Shown in pieces: positions 10,101-18,453 of a stretch of DNA of 64,000 bases; the stretch's first letter is position 1, and every line of letters begins with the position of its first letter. A program made the position numbers and the translations under genes. The notes below the pieces were generated by a model, which saw nothing but the letters and a program-made list of their open reading frames with translations, was not told where the DNA came from and did no database searches. This DNA is from Candidatus Anammoxibacter sp. (GTDB lineage Bacteria; Planctomycetota; Brocadiia; Brocadiales; Anammoxibacteraceae), in NCBI GenBank assembly GCA_021777105.1, contig JAIQZQ010000070.1, forward strand, positions 1-64,000. The letters are read 5' to 3'.

Positions 10101-11158
10101 AAAAAAAACTTATGGAAATCTGGCAAAAAGTCTGCGGCAATCAAAAGATTGGGCTTTCTGATAATTTCTTTGAATTTGGATTTGATTCATTACAAGCAGT
10201 GCAACTTATTTCAGTAATCGATAAGTGTTTTGATATAAATATTCCGCAAGTTGAATTGTTTCAAAGAAGCACTATCAAAGAGCTTGCCCTCTATTTAGAT
10301 GAGGAAACCGCCGGGCATCAAGGCGCTGACACAAAAATAGCCAATATTAATGGAAGCCGAATTGAAGTAGACGAATTGCCGGAAGAAGCTCTATCAGGTA
10401 ATGGAAGCAACGGAACTCAACATTCGGCAAAGGCGAGCTCAGACACTATTATCATCCCTTTGTCTGAAACAGATGGGAATATATCATTTTACTGTATGGC
10501 TTCAGGTCAAGGCGATTTAAGGCGTTTTACCAATCTTGCCGAAAAACTTAAGGATAAGTGCTCTTTTTACATGTTACAACCGCCTGTTTCAGAATCAGAC
10601 AATGACATAATGTATGATTTGGATGATTTAGCCGCCATATACACTAAACTTATTCTTTCACGCGAAACCCGTGAATGTAGAATAGGCGGTTTTTGTATCG
10701 GCGGGATTGTGGCTTTGGATGTGGCCGGAAGGCTAAGAGAACATGGGTTAGATATCGGAGAGCCTATATTGATAGACACATTGTTTCCCATACTACCCAG
10801 AATAGGTTATATCTCAATGAAGTTGTTAAAACGCATTATTAATCTACCGGGTTTAAAAGAGACGGGAATAGGCAGGCTAAAAATAAACGGACGACCGCTG
10901 AACGTCTTGTTTTCCGATCCCGGATTATTAAAACAGATGAAATCTCTTCATCTATACAAAATAAAAAATTATCATGGGGCCGCTAATCTGATAATTTCAA
11001 AAACGCTGATCTATTTTCATTATATCTTATATAACAGGTGGGAGAACTATGTTAAAGACACGCTTACAAAACATTATATACCAGGCTTCCATGGGAATAT
11101 TTTCAGCGAACAATGCATAAATTATCTAGCTGCAGTGATTAAACAGTGTTTAAAATAG
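7187..11158 (+). CDS. Single-module nonribosomal peptide synthetase (C-A-T-TE) with Cys thioesterase
   Basis: The 1323-residue protein opens with a condensation domain (PLTSNQRDIWL; active motif HHLIMDG at residues 140-146). The adenylation domain has core motifs YTSGSTGNPKG (~612-622), NAYGPTEST (~744), YKTGD, VRGYRIELGE (~858) and LTLNGKID. By alignment with GrsA the specificity residues read DASTIAAVC plus the usual Lys, an aromatic amino-acid type (Phe/Tyr) code. The carrier domain carries the pantetheine Ser at 1001 in GFDSL rather than GGDSL. The C-terminal alpha/beta-hydrolase thioesterase has GFCIGG, so the nucleophile is Cys1170, with likely partners Asp1197 and His1302. A full module plus release domain could acylate and release one amino acid. 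It lies between two radical SAM genes. Confidence 0.93.
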   Translation: MYKNFAQNTYPLTSNQRDIWLDQAVHPDIPLYNIGGYLRIDGKIDRALFKQAVGRLVNKNDALRIVLREDNPTPVQEFREEVNFEFPFIDFAGEEKSFEKAMEWMRTEFTKPFALYDSLLFRYALVKVSEKCYCYFNCQHHLIMDGWGVSLVGKYIAEEYNALLLKTGEAESKPSYKEYIENDQEYLKSRRYEQSGHYWNAKYHDLPGPALLRHYTNLYETGKSPSSVTKLPIAMNLYNRLEELAKPLNASAFHVIIAALYTYFIRTSGECGLVIGMPMLNRSGGSAFRETIGTFTTGCPFRLNLGLDVNFIELTRLVSNEIKKDYRHHRFPLSEINKLCKANNNQFHQLFDISVSFEEHPYEFDFNNSPVEAITMENGFEQVGLALAIKKYNKELPIDIVFNYNNAAFNAAEIELLKTRITCLLRELIDKPNIPVKDFTLIPPEEKNIQLIEWNKTKVESDIDTSVHKVFERVAETAPDKIAIISEDGKTTYEELNRLANCVAAKLVSERVDSPGFVGICPDRNVEMVAAILGIMKAGSSYLPIDPSYPDERIDYMIKDSGLKTILVSEKHIDKFSSYNIKTISLDGLNRKGASFDNIDCKINPENVAYVIYTSGSTGNPKGVLATHKGLRNLVNAQISVFNIQPDSVVLQFASLSFDASVSEIFTAICSGSTLCIFPRNRIMPGPDLIKTLNDFSITHVTIPPSSLSVLPYEELPCLNTIIVAGEACPPELAEKWSKNRRFINAYGPTESTVCATTFEYSQGNGKLHIGKPIDNIQIHILDKELNLLPIGVAGELHIGGAGLAAGYINNQALTDEKFIPNPYSDISGPRLYKTGDIARYQPDGNIEFLGRNDSQVKVRGYRIELGEVETILLQHPMIETTVVVVKESKQGSFQLTGYIVKKQDVNDELDRDKLLLYLKKKLPEYMIPSKIVFVDKMPLTLNGKIDRMNLAKQDYNSSPEIERDTQANKTEKKLMEIWQKVCGNQKIGLSDNFFEFGFDSLQAVQLISVIDKCFDINIPQVELFQRSTIKELALYLDEETAGHQGADTKIANINGSRIEVDELPEEALSGNGSNGTQHSAKASSDTIIIPLSETDGNISFYCMASGQGDLRRFTNLAEKLKDKCSFYMLQPPVSESDNDIMYDLDDLAAIYTKLILSRETRECRIGGFCIGGIVALDVAGRLREHGLDIGEPILIDTLFPILPRIGYISMKLLKRIINLPGLKETGIGRLKINGRPLNVLFSDPGLLKQMKSLHLYKIKNYHGAANLIISKTLIYFHYILYNRWENYVKDTLTKHYIPGFHGNIFSEQCINYLAAVIKQCLK

Positions 11159-11212
11159 CCGGTTTGCCATGTCTCTTAACCCCAACGGGGGCTTTCTGGT
11201 TACCAAGCCCCT

Positions 11213-11330
11213 CAGACTGGGTCAAATGGGCAATTTTAGCACTTTACAATACTGTATATTGTGCTTGTGCGTTTCCCAAGTACAACATATAGCTCGAAAT
11301 TAGTCAGAATCGCTGATATGACCCAGTCTG
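11213..11330. repeat. 118-bp MITE-like element, copy 1
   Basis: It begins CAGACTGGGTCA and ends TGACCCAGTCTG, perfect 12-bp terminal inverted repeats. A second 118-bp copy with only a few mismatches lies at 11474-11591. No open reading frame fits inside, so it would need a transposase in trans if mobile. Confidence 0.8.
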
Positions 11331-11348
11331 CCCTGCTTGGTCGCTTCT

Positions 11349-11455
11349 CGTTCCCAAACCCCAGTTTGGGAACGAAACAATTCGAGAAGCCCCAGCTTCG
11401 TGTTTAGGTTCAATCACAAAGAACTTTAGCGCTCGAAGCTGGGGCTTCTCGAATT
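11349..11455. repeat. Two strong hairpins between the MITE-like copies
   Basis: CGTTCCCAAAC (11349-11359) pairs with GTTTGGGAACG (11364-11374) around a CCCA loop. Next, 11379-11400 is perfectly reverse-complementary to 11434-11455 (22 bp, centre-out GAAGC/GCTTC rich) around a 33-base spacer. The GCTGGGGCTTCTCGAA-type arm resembles dispersed palindromes of intergenic DNA. No gene is supported in 11159-11736. Confidence 0.75.
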
Positions 11456-11473
11456 GCCGGTTCCCAAGCTGGG

Positions 11474-11591
11474 CAGACTGGGTCAAATGGGCAATTTTAG
11501 CACTTTACAATGCTATATATTGTGCTTGTGCGTTTCCCAAGTACAACATATAGCTCGAAATTAGTCAAAATCGCTGATATGACCCAGTCTG
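11474..11591. repeat. 118-bp MITE-like element, copy 2
   Basis: Same length, orientation and terminal 12-mers as the copy at 11213-11330. The inverted symmetry continues outside as GGTTCCCAAGC on the left and GCTTGGGAACC on the right, suggesting the original ends lie further out or the element sits inside an older palindrome. Confidence 0.8.
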
Positions 11592-11736
11592 TGGGGCTTG
11601 GGAACCAGAAACTAAAACGAGGTAGAGCCTCCAGGGACAGTGTGTTACAAGGCAGGAGCCTTGTAACAAGCTTGCGATGACAAGTATATTATACATTCAC
11701 GTTTGATTTTTTAATATTTTAATATCATTTATTACT

Positions 11737-13314
11737 ATGAAAAAAACTCCTATCACTCCAGTGAGAGCGCTGCTGATTAACCCCATTTATCCTCAGAGCG
11801 TTTTAACTTATGAAAACACTATCAAGCGTTTAGGCAAAAAAGCGAATTATCCGCCTTTAGGATTGCTGACTATCGCGGCATTATTGCCTAAAACCTGGGA
11901 TTTTAAGCTGGTTGACCGAAACGCACGGGATGTGAGAGAAGATGAGTGGCAATGGGCTGAAATGGTTGTACTGTCGGCGTTAACTCTTCAAAAACAGGAT
12001 TTTCACACGCAAGTTAAGGAAGCTAAACGACGCGGACTGCCTGTTGCGGTTGGAGGCCCTTATGTAAGCTCATTGCCGGAAGACGCAGGCAGTAGCAGCG
12101 CTGAATATATAATCATGGATGAAGGTGAAGCAACCATTCCGTTATTTTTACAGGGCCTGGAACGTGGCGAACAACGCGGTATTTATAAAATGGAGGAAAG
12201 GCCTGACATAACACTATCGCCTATTCCACGCTATGATTTATTGAATATGAATGAATACGGCAATATCACATTGCAGTTTTCCAGAGGTTGCCCGTTTTTA
12301 TGTGAATTTTGCTCTACTATTACCCTGTATGGGGGTAAACCGCGCGCTAAAATGGCAAAGCAAATGCTAAATGAAGTTATTTATATTTATAACTTAGGTT
12401 ACCGCGGCGGCATTTTTATTGTAGATGATAATTTCATCGGCAATAAACGGTCGGCAAAACAATTCTTGCTTGAATTAAAACAATGGGTTAAAGAACAGAG
12501 CTCTCCGTTTCATTTTTTAACTGAAGCCTCATTAGATTTGGCTTTAGAACCGGAATTAATGGATTTAATGGTTGAGTCTAATTTCAAGTTTGTGCTCTTA
12601 GGCATGGAAACGCCGGACGAAGAGAGTTTACTGTTGATCAAAAAAAATCAAAACACCCGTATTCCATTAGGTCAATCGGCGGATAAGATACAACGAGCAG
12701 GCTTGTCTATTATGGCAAGCTTTATCCTTGGCTTTGACGGCGAGAAACAAGGCGCAGGGCAACGCGTTGTTGATTTTGTCAATCGCAACGCCATTCCAAC
12801 TGTTTTCTTAAGTCTTCTTCAGGCGTTACCCACGACCCCCTTATGGAACCGATTGGAAAAGGAAAAACGTTTGATAAGCAGCGCCGTGAGATCTTTAGAC
12901 ACTGATCAATTTCGTCCGATGAATTTCACCACGATACGTCCCGCTAAAGAGATCATTGCGGAATATATCGATGCTCATCGGCAGTTATACGCCCCCAAAA
13001 TTTATTTAAACCGCATTTTTCGCCATAGCATGATGTTAAAATTTAAAGCTAATAGCTCTATTAAAAATATGGGGTGGCAGGAGATTAAATTACGCGCAAC
13101 AAAATTTAATTGGCAAATTATCACTTTTGGTCTATATGTTTTCTGGCAACACGGCGTTGTTTTCAAAACGCGCGTTAATTTTTGGCGTTATTTTTTTTCG
13201 ATTTTAATTAAAAAACCAAAAGCCTTAATGCCTTTTGTTTTTAATTGCTCACTGTTTGAACATTTTGAAGCCAATTATCTGTTTTTGCGTGAAAAAATGA
13301 AGCCTTTTTTATGA
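11737..13314 (+). CDS. B12-binding radical SAM protein with DUF4070-like tail
   Basis: The 525-residue protein has an N-terminal cobalamin-type domain (PPLGLLTIAALLP near 38-50; PVAVGGPYVSS; EYIIMDEGEATIP near 124-136). A radical SAM core follows with C185-PFL-C189-EF-C192. The layout matches the class of HpnP-like and related methylases (B12-binding, radical SAM, DUF4070). The C-terminal ~120 residues are rich in aromatic and basic residues and could associate with membrane. The ATG is preceded by AT-rich sequence and no strong ribosome-binding site. Location just after the NRPS suggests it modifies the same product or its precursor, but hopanoid-type or other lipid methylation is equally compatible. 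Confidence 0.87.
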   Translation: MKKTPITPVRALLINPIYPQSVLTYENTIKRLGKKANYPPLGLLTIAALLPKTWDFKLVDRNARDVREDEWQWAEMVVLSALTLQKQDFHTQVKEAKRRGLPVAVGGPYVSSLPEDAGSSSAEYIIMDEGEATIPLFLQGLERGEQRGIYKMEERPDITLSPIPRYDLLNMNEYGNITLQFSRGCPFLCEFCSTITLYGGKPRAKMAKQMLNEVIYIYNLGYRGGIFIVDDNFIGNKRSAKQFLLELKQWVKEQSSPFHFLTEASLDLALEPELMDLMVESNFKFVLLGMETPDEESLLLIKKNQNTRIPLGQSADKIQRAGLSIMASFILGFDGEKQGAGQRVVDFVNRNAIPTVFLSLLQALPTTPLWNRLEKEKRLISSAVRSLDTDQFRPMNFTTIRPAKEIIAEYIDAHRQLYAPKIYLNRIFRHSMMLKFKANSSIKNMGWQEIKLRATKFNWQIITFGLYVFWQHGVVFKTRVNFWRYFFSILIKKPKALMPFVFNCSLFEHFEANYLFLREKMKPFL

Positions 13315-13328
13315 GTAATTATTCGATT

Positions 13329-13476
13329 CTATTCAGCGCGCATTACACACCCCGTCCGCATCTACGGCCACCCCTCTTTTTAGAGGGGATATTAAATCGG
13401 ATTTATTTTCACAAAGTCCCCTCTAATAAGAGGGGATTTAGGGGTGTGTATAGTCATGTAAAAACACGCTGAATAG
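13329..13476. repeat. 148-bp element with CTATTCAGCG ends, copy a
   Basis: It begins CTATTCAGCG and ends CGCTGAATAG. Inside, an inverted pair around CCCCTCT/AGAGGGG continues the symmetry. It lies between convergent genes and may also terminate transcription. Related right ends occur at 32274-32285 and 56562-56571. Confidence 0.65.
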
Positions 13477-13498
13477 TTATGTTTGACGATAGTTCTAT

Positions 13499-14179
13499 TT
13501 ATTCGATTCTTTTACTGTTGTGTCTTTTAAGTAATAACGAGAAAACAGTGATTCCTGCTATAAGTAAAGATGGGAGGATTAAAGCTTTTGGCCCTTTTAA
13601 AATACTGTCGCCAAAGTAAACTATGGCAAAACCGCGAATAAGAAGCACAACAAAAGTGGCTAATGCAAAGTCTTTAAATTTAACGGTTTTTAACAATCCA
13701 GCAATATAACTTAACCCTATAAATGGATGCGGAATATTTCTTATAATAAAAAAAGCCAGAAAACCGTTTTTTTGCATTAATCTTTCAATTTTTTCCGTCC
13801 ATCTGTTGATTTTATCTCCTTTGATTAAGTATGAGTATAATATATCTTCAAATCGCCTGCCGATAAAAAATGCGGTTATAGCAGCGGATGTTCCTGAGCT
13901 TATCAACAAACATGAACCTGTAAATTTACCAAAAACGGCGCCGCAAGCCAGAGAAAGCGGAGTTACAGGCACAAAAATTAATGCTGCAAAGAAATTAGTA
14001 AACCAGAAAACAATAGGCGCCCATATACCGAAACCATCAATAAACTCTTTAATCTTCTCATCACTAAACCATGCAAAATTCTCTTTATTAAACAGGGAAT
14101 ACAATTGAGTTCTAAAAAAAATGAAAAGCAAGGCCGATAAAACGACCGTAATGAGAGTTAATTTGTATCTTTTTTTCAT
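13499..14179 (-). CDS. TVP38/TMEM64-family (VTT domain) membrane protein
   Basis: The 226-residue integral membrane protein has an N-terminal transmembrane helix and the VTT-domain signature FVPVTPLSLACGAVFG near residues 71-86. A second conserved element, FFIIRNIPHPFIGLSYIAG, lies near 143-161, and a basic C terminus KRHNSKRIE follows. The family (also called SNARE-associated or DedA-like) is implicated in lipid scrambling or envelope homeostasis, with no fixed substrate. It is transcribed opposite to its neighbours and separated from the radical SAM gene by a palindromic element. Its link to the biosynthetic genes is positional only. Confidence 0.87.
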   Translation of the reverse strand: MKKRYKLTLITVVLSALLFIFFRTQLYSLFNKENFAWFSDEKIKEFIDGFGIWAPIVFWFTNFFAALIFVPVTPLSLACGAVFGKFTGSCLLISSGTSAAITAFFIGRRFEDILYSYLIKGDKINRWTEKIERLMQKNGFLAFFIIRNIPHPFIGLSYIAGLLKTVKFKDFALATFVVLLIRGFAIVYFGDSILKGPKALILPSLLIAGITVFSLLLKRHNSKRIE

Positions 14180-14663
14180 TTCTTCTGCATTAAATCAATT
14201 AAACTATTGAATAACATAGTTTTATAAAATATTTACATTCACCCAAAGGTAATTGTTAGTGGCACAGGCATCCTGCCTGTGATCAATTGAAACACAGGCA
14301 AGGATGGCTACTATTTTTATGGATTTTAAAATCGCTCAATTTAGGTCGTAAATGGATTTTCTTTTTACGCCGGCCCTTAGCCGGCAGTTGACTTATTTTT
14401 TAACTATATTTATACTTTAAGGGCTTGACCGGTTATAACTTGAAAAACCCAAAGTTAGCTCAGTTCGAGCCCTAAAGGCAAAGTATAACATAGAGTAATT
14501 TTCGAACGAAGCTAAAAATAGTTATTTTGCTAAAGGAGCAACCCTTTGACCACAAAATAAAAAGTTCCATCTATAATTTTTAGTTTTGTTATCGTATTTA
14601 TTACTTTGTATTTTTTGAGTCGGTTTTGTTACATAATTTTTAAACTATAAAAAGAGGCGCGCT
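14180..14663. other. Divergent intergenic region with palindromes
   Basis: No gene is supported here. It holds a CACAGGC palindrome (14263-14281) with an adjacent half copy from about 14292, and an imperfect inverted repeat with arms near 14411-14428 and 14464-14486 (TATACTTT...GGGCTT against GAGCCC...AAAGTATA). Promoters for the divergent genes must lie here but I cannot pick them confidently. Confidence 0.5.
14263..14281. repeat. Small palindromic repeat (CACAGGC family), copy 2
   Basis: CACAGGC and GCCTGTG arms around ATCCT. It is the reverse-complement relative of the repeat at 185-204. Confidence 0.6.
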
Positions 14664-16757
14664 ATGCATATTCCAAAATACAGCGACTATTCTCTAAGCT
14701 CAGAACCAATGCCTGAAGAGCTTGCGAACGATGAAAAAGTTTATTTTCACGATAACAACATGGAGACAAGATTTGATAATCCATGGGGAGTTACAGGGAT
14801 ACCGATACCCATAATAAAACCCGAATTATTTAAAGAGAAGGTAGAGTTGTTTATGGGAAATTTTGTGCCGTCGGCCCTTGGTCTTAAGCGCCCTTCTCTT
14901 CCCGTGGTCCCAAATCCATTAGAGGCGTTTGCAAGCCTGCCCGCCGGCATGCGGGCAATGTGGCTTGGTCATGCAACGGTTTTAATCAACATGGGCGGAG
15001 TGAGTATCTTAACCGATCCTGTATTCGGCAAACTTGGAGGCGTGATCAAACGGCAAGTTCGCGCGCCTTTGACGGTTGATGATATTCCTGAACTCGATAT
15101 AGTGTTAATTACCCATGGTCATATGGATCATCTCTGCAAACAAAGCCTTGAAGAGATAGCTAAACGTTTTGGTGAACATACGCTTTTTCTTGTTCCTAAA
15201 GGAACTGCGAGCGTTATGCCGCGAGAATGCCGCGAGGTCGTTGAGATGGACTGGTGGCGCGCCGTGGAATTCAAGTACTTACGTTTTACGCTTCTTCCGG
15301 CTCAGCATTGGTATTCACGCAGCACAACCGGCAACGACACAAATAAAGCGCTTTGGGGCTCATGGATGATTGAGGGGGCAAAGCGTATCTTTTACTCAGG
15401 CGACTCCGGATATTTTAGCGGCTTCTCTCTGTTTGGCAAGATCTTTAAATATGTTGACCTTGCCATTCTCCCATTGGGAGCTTATGAACCAAGAAAAATG
15501 GTCAAAGATTCACATATGAGTCCTGATGATGCCGTGCAAACTTTCATTGACCTGAACGCGCGGCATTTCTTCGCTATGCATTGGGGCACATTTAACCTGG
15601 GATCTGAAGGCCTCGACGGCGGAGTTCGGGAATTATATTCCATAATTAATAACCTGAAGTTGCCGAAGGAAAAGTTCCATGTTCTTCCCCATGGAGGATC
15701 AATAGGGTTTGACGGCAATGATTTTGATGGCATTAATGTGGTGGAAGCGTATGATTATGAAGGCATGGTATCTAATAAGCTAAATATCCCCAAAACCATT
15801 TTTGATAATATTCCAATGGAGGATGTTCGCACAGCTTCAAATGTATTAAGGCCTTTTGAAGCTGAAGAGGGGGAGACTATTATTGAAGAGGGTGAAAAAG
15901 GCTACGAGATGCTCTATATACTTGAAGGAAATGTTGAAGTCGCCCGTAACGGCTCTGTGCTCGGCGATTGTGGCAAGGGGGAAATTGTCGGGGAAATTGC
16001 TATGTTCACTAAACGTCCCAGGAATGCGACGGTCACGGCAAAAGAGCATTGTAAATTTTTGATTTTCGGGCCAAGTGAATTCTCAGTACTCAGAGAAGCC
16101 GGCAATCCTGTAATTTGGAATCTGGAGCGCACAATTATTCCAAGTATGGCAAAAAGGTTGGGGGAAACATTGAATAGCATATATCAGGAACTTTACGACG
16201 ATTTAAACAATAATGTTAAGCCTCGCAAATCAATTATTGACAAATTGATGAAGATACTGCCTGGGCACAAAACAAGCGCTCCAACCAGCAAAACAAGTTC
16301 TAAATTGCGCGACGACGAGTCTCATATCACGGTTTTAAAAGCGACAGGCATATTTGAGGGTGAAGATGCGCAAACACTTGAGCGTTTGGCTGGTTTTATG
16401 AGCATAAAACATTTTAATCAAGGCTCCCCGGTGTTTGAACAAGGCGATAAAAGGGATTCGGCTTTCTTTATAGCTGAAGGAGAAGTCTCAATTCTAATAC
16501 CACAGAAGAATGCCGGCGGCAAAATAGAAGAGAACAAAGTGGGAGGAATCGGCCCGGGCAATGCCATCGGCCTGCATTCACTTGTTGAAGGCGGCTCCAC
16601 CAGGACAAGCTACATTGCGGAACAGCCTACAACCGCGCTTAAACTCGACAAGGAAATATGGGCGCAGCTATATGAAAGGCAGGATCGTGTGGGGTCTGCC
16701 ATGCGTATCGCGGTTATTTACGCTTTTTGCAACAGGTTTAAGCATAGCGGTTTTTGA
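14664..16757 (+). CDS. Metallo-beta-lactamase-fold hydrolase fused to two cyclic-nucleotide-binding domains
   Basis: Residues 1-~365 are an MBL-fold hydrolase of the NAPE-PLD/UlaG-like branch: GHATVLINMGG, ILTDPVFGK, the metal motif THGHMDH (H151, H153, D155, H156), SGDSGYF and AMHWGTFNLG. Residues ~385-500 form a cyclic-nucleotide-binding domain with a well-kept phosphate-binding cassette, GEIAMFTKRPRNATVTA. A second such domain covers ~560-690, but its cassette (NAIGLHSLVEGGSTRTSYIA) departs from consensus. NAPE-PLD relatives cleave phospholipid headgroups; UlaG opens a sugar lactone. The C-terminal sensors suggest cAMP/cGMP-type allosteric control. The receiver gene follows after about 110 bases on the same strand. 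The fusion is the notable feature. Confidence 0.88.
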   Translation: MHIPKYSDYSLSSEPMPEELANDEKVYFHDNNMETRFDNPWGVTGIPIPIIKPELFKEKVELFMGNFVPSALGLKRPSLPVVPNPLEAFASLPAGMRAMWLGHATVLINMGGVSILTDPVFGKLGGVIKRQVRAPLTVDDIPELDIVLITHGHMDHLCKQSLEEIAKRFGEHTLFLVPKGTASVMPRECREVVEMDWWRAVEFKYLRFTLLPAQHWYSRSTTGNDTNKALWGSWMIEGAKRIFYSGDSGYFSGFSLFGKIFKYVDLAILPLGAYEPRKMVKDSHMSPDDAVQTFIDLNARHFFAMHWGTFNLGSEGLDGGVRELYSIINNLKLPKEKFHVLPHGGSIGFDGNDFDGINVVEAYDYEGMVSNKLNIPKTIFDNIPMEDVRTASNVLRPFEAEEGETIIEEGEKGYEMLYILEGNVEVARNGSVLGDCGKGEIVGEIAMFTKRPRNATVTAKEHCKFLIFGPSEFSVLREAGNPVIWNLERTIIPSMAKRLGETLNSIYQELYDDLNNNVKPRKSIIDKLMKILPGHKTSAPTSKTSSKLRDDESHITVLKATGIFEGEDAQTLERLAGFMSIKHFNQGSPVFEQGDKRDSAFFIAEGEVSILIPQKNAGGKIEENKVGGIGPGNAIGLHSLVEGGSTRTSYIAEQPTTALKLDKEIWAQLYERQDRVGSAMRIAVIYAFCNRFKHSGF

Positions 16758-16865
16758 TTTATTCAATCTGATTAAGCTAAACCGGAAGAAGTGTTTATGG
16801 GATTTACCCTTTGCGTGTGGGGTATTTTATGAATATCATAAAAAATTAAAAAAGGAAATTCTATT

Positions 16866-17435
16866 ATGCGAAGGGAAGATTTGGACATAACCGGTATGGA
16901 AGTAATGATAGTGGATGATACACCGGGAAATATAGATGTTTTAAGAAAAACAATAGCGGCGGAAGGACTAAAAATAACATTTGCCCTTGAGGGGGCAACC
17001 GCTTTAAAATTGATTGAGAATTCTATGCCGGATCTAATATTATTAGATATTATGATGCCTGTAATGGACGGATATGAAACCTGTAAGCGGTTAAAAGATA
17101 ATCCTGAAACTTATGATATACCGGTTATTTTTCTTTCAGCTAAAACTGAAACCGTAGATTTGATTAAAGGATTTAATCTTGGCGCGGTTGACTATATTAC
17201 TAAACCATTCCAACATGATGAAGTTTGCGCAAGGATTAGAACACAGCTTCAACTTGTTCTTACGCATAAATATTACATTTCAACAAAAGGACAGTTTGAA
17301 ACAAAAATCAAACATTTGACTGAAATGAATGAGTTGAAAAACACCTTTATAGGAATGGCGATACGCGACCTTAAAAATCCTGATAAATTTAATGGAATTT
17401 TAAAAAAATTGTCGGACTTAAAAGAAGTATCGTGA
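16866..17435 (+). CDS. Response-regulator receiver protein with truncated kinase-like tail
   Basis: The 189-residue protein is a canonical receiver for ~130 residues: DD at 17-18, phosphoacceptor Asp61 in LLDIMMP, then LSAK and KPF. After it comes a short segment, KNTFIGMAIRDLKNP, that mirrors the H-box region of HisKA domains (usually AxHDLRNPL) but has Arg where the phosphorylated His should be, and the protein ends ~25 residues later. It may be a relic of a receiver-kinase hybrid or a small scaffold. A plausible ribosome-binding site AAAGGAAA lies just upstream. Same strand as the MBL/cyclic-nucleotide protein, so the pair may be co-transcribed. Confidence 0.8.
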   Translation: MRREDLDITGMEVMIVDDTPGNIDVLRKTIAAEGLKITFALEGATALKLIENSMPDLILLDIMMPVMDGYETCKRLKDNPETYDIPVIFLSAKTETVDLIKGFNLGAVDYITKPFQHDEVCARIRTQLQLVLTHKYYISTKGQFETKIKHLTEMNELKNTFIGMAIRDLKNPDKFNGILKKLSDLKEVS

Positions 17436-17530
17436 AATGTTATTTAAGGCTCTATTTACATTTTTCAGCCCTGAAAGGGCAAATTATTACAGCCCAGGCT
17501 TGCAAAGCCTGGGCGCTCAGATAAACACGG

Positions 17531-17595
17531 TTTAGCCCTGAAAGGGCGACTTAATGTTCATATGCGTTACGTTAAATCGCCCTTTCAGGGCTAAA
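17531..17595. repeat. 19-bp perfect inverted repeat of the GCCCTGAAAGGGC family
   Basis: TTTAGCCCTGAAAGGGCGA (17531-17549) is exactly complementary to 17577-17595. Further copies of the core lie near 17468 and of a CCCAGG/CCTGGG palindrome near 17490 and 17618. It is a cluster of dispersed intergenic palindromes. Confidence 0.75.
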
Positions 17596-18292
17596 AACAC
17601 AATGTTGAACGTACCCAGGGTTTACAACCCTGGGCTATAATCAGTCAGCCTTTCAGGCTTTTTAAAGAAAATAATTTAGATACGGTTAAGGCCTGCTCTT
17701 AAGTCAATGACATTGCCCATCAAGGGAGGGGAAATAAACGGTATATTTTTATTAAAAGACATCACCCATTAGGCGCTAACAGCGGCAAAACGACCAACAT
17801 GTTGTCGCTAATTTTGTAAGTTGTTGTTATATTATAGGTTACAACCCGCTGAAAGCAGCTTTTTTGCTAAGCTTGTCTTAGAAATAATTTAGTATCTTAT
17901 GAGTTAAATTCTGACAATTTTTGACAAGATATTTTAAAAGTTTCACTAAATCGCAAAGCAAAAACGTTTAGAAGCAGTCTGCAATACTGCTCCGGCTTTT
18001 AACTTTTTTCCTTGATCTTGTTTTCGCTTTTGCTCTTTTATTAGTGTAGATTAGTGAAGATTAGTGGTTAATGCGCTTTTGCTTTTCTCCTTTTCCGGTT
18101 TATCCGGGTAAGGTATTAAAACCTTTAATTAAAACTGCATACTGGGTTAAAATGTAAAAACAATGTTTCCCCTGAAAAGGGATAGATAGCCTCGTTGCTA
18201 TATCGTTAGTTACGAAAGGCGTATCGCATTGTAATTATTCATCGACTATTTGGCAATGGATACCCAAAAGCATAAGATTCTCTAGATTTGCT

Positions 18293-18423
18293 AATGAATA
18301 AAAGGCTAAAGCCTTAACTCCATCAAGCAGAGTTTATTGGAATTTACCCTTTAGGGTTTTATTTCACTGCATTTGAAGAAAACATACACGAACATGATTT
18401 CTCGAAAACCTGATCTGTTTGAC
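18293..18423. repeat. Dispersed repeat beginning AATGAATAAAAGGCTAAAG, copy 1
   Basis: The start, the middle (CTTTAACTCC-like, CAGAG.TT.TTGGAATT) and the end (GAAAACCTGAT..GTTTAC-like) match a shorter copy at 29179-29260. It lies immediately upstream of the PKS gene, so PKS transcription may start inside or downstream of it. Confidence 0.5.
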
Positions 18424-18453
18424 TAGACAATGTTTAAAATCCAGGAGACCACA

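Larger units (their letters stand above)
17436..18453. other. Intergenic region rich in repeats, no gene
   Basis: The first 230 bases hold palindromes on the themes GCCCTGAAAGGGC and CCCAGG...CCTGGG. From 18293 a longer dispersed repeat runs up to the PKS leader. No coding potential is supported in the remaining AT-rich DNA. Confidence 0.55.

Noticed and set aside
11213..11591. Direct repeats considered as a CRISPR array
   Set aside because: Only two copies of 118 bp with a 143-base gap that itself holds palindromes. There is no short repeat-spacer pattern and no cas gene.
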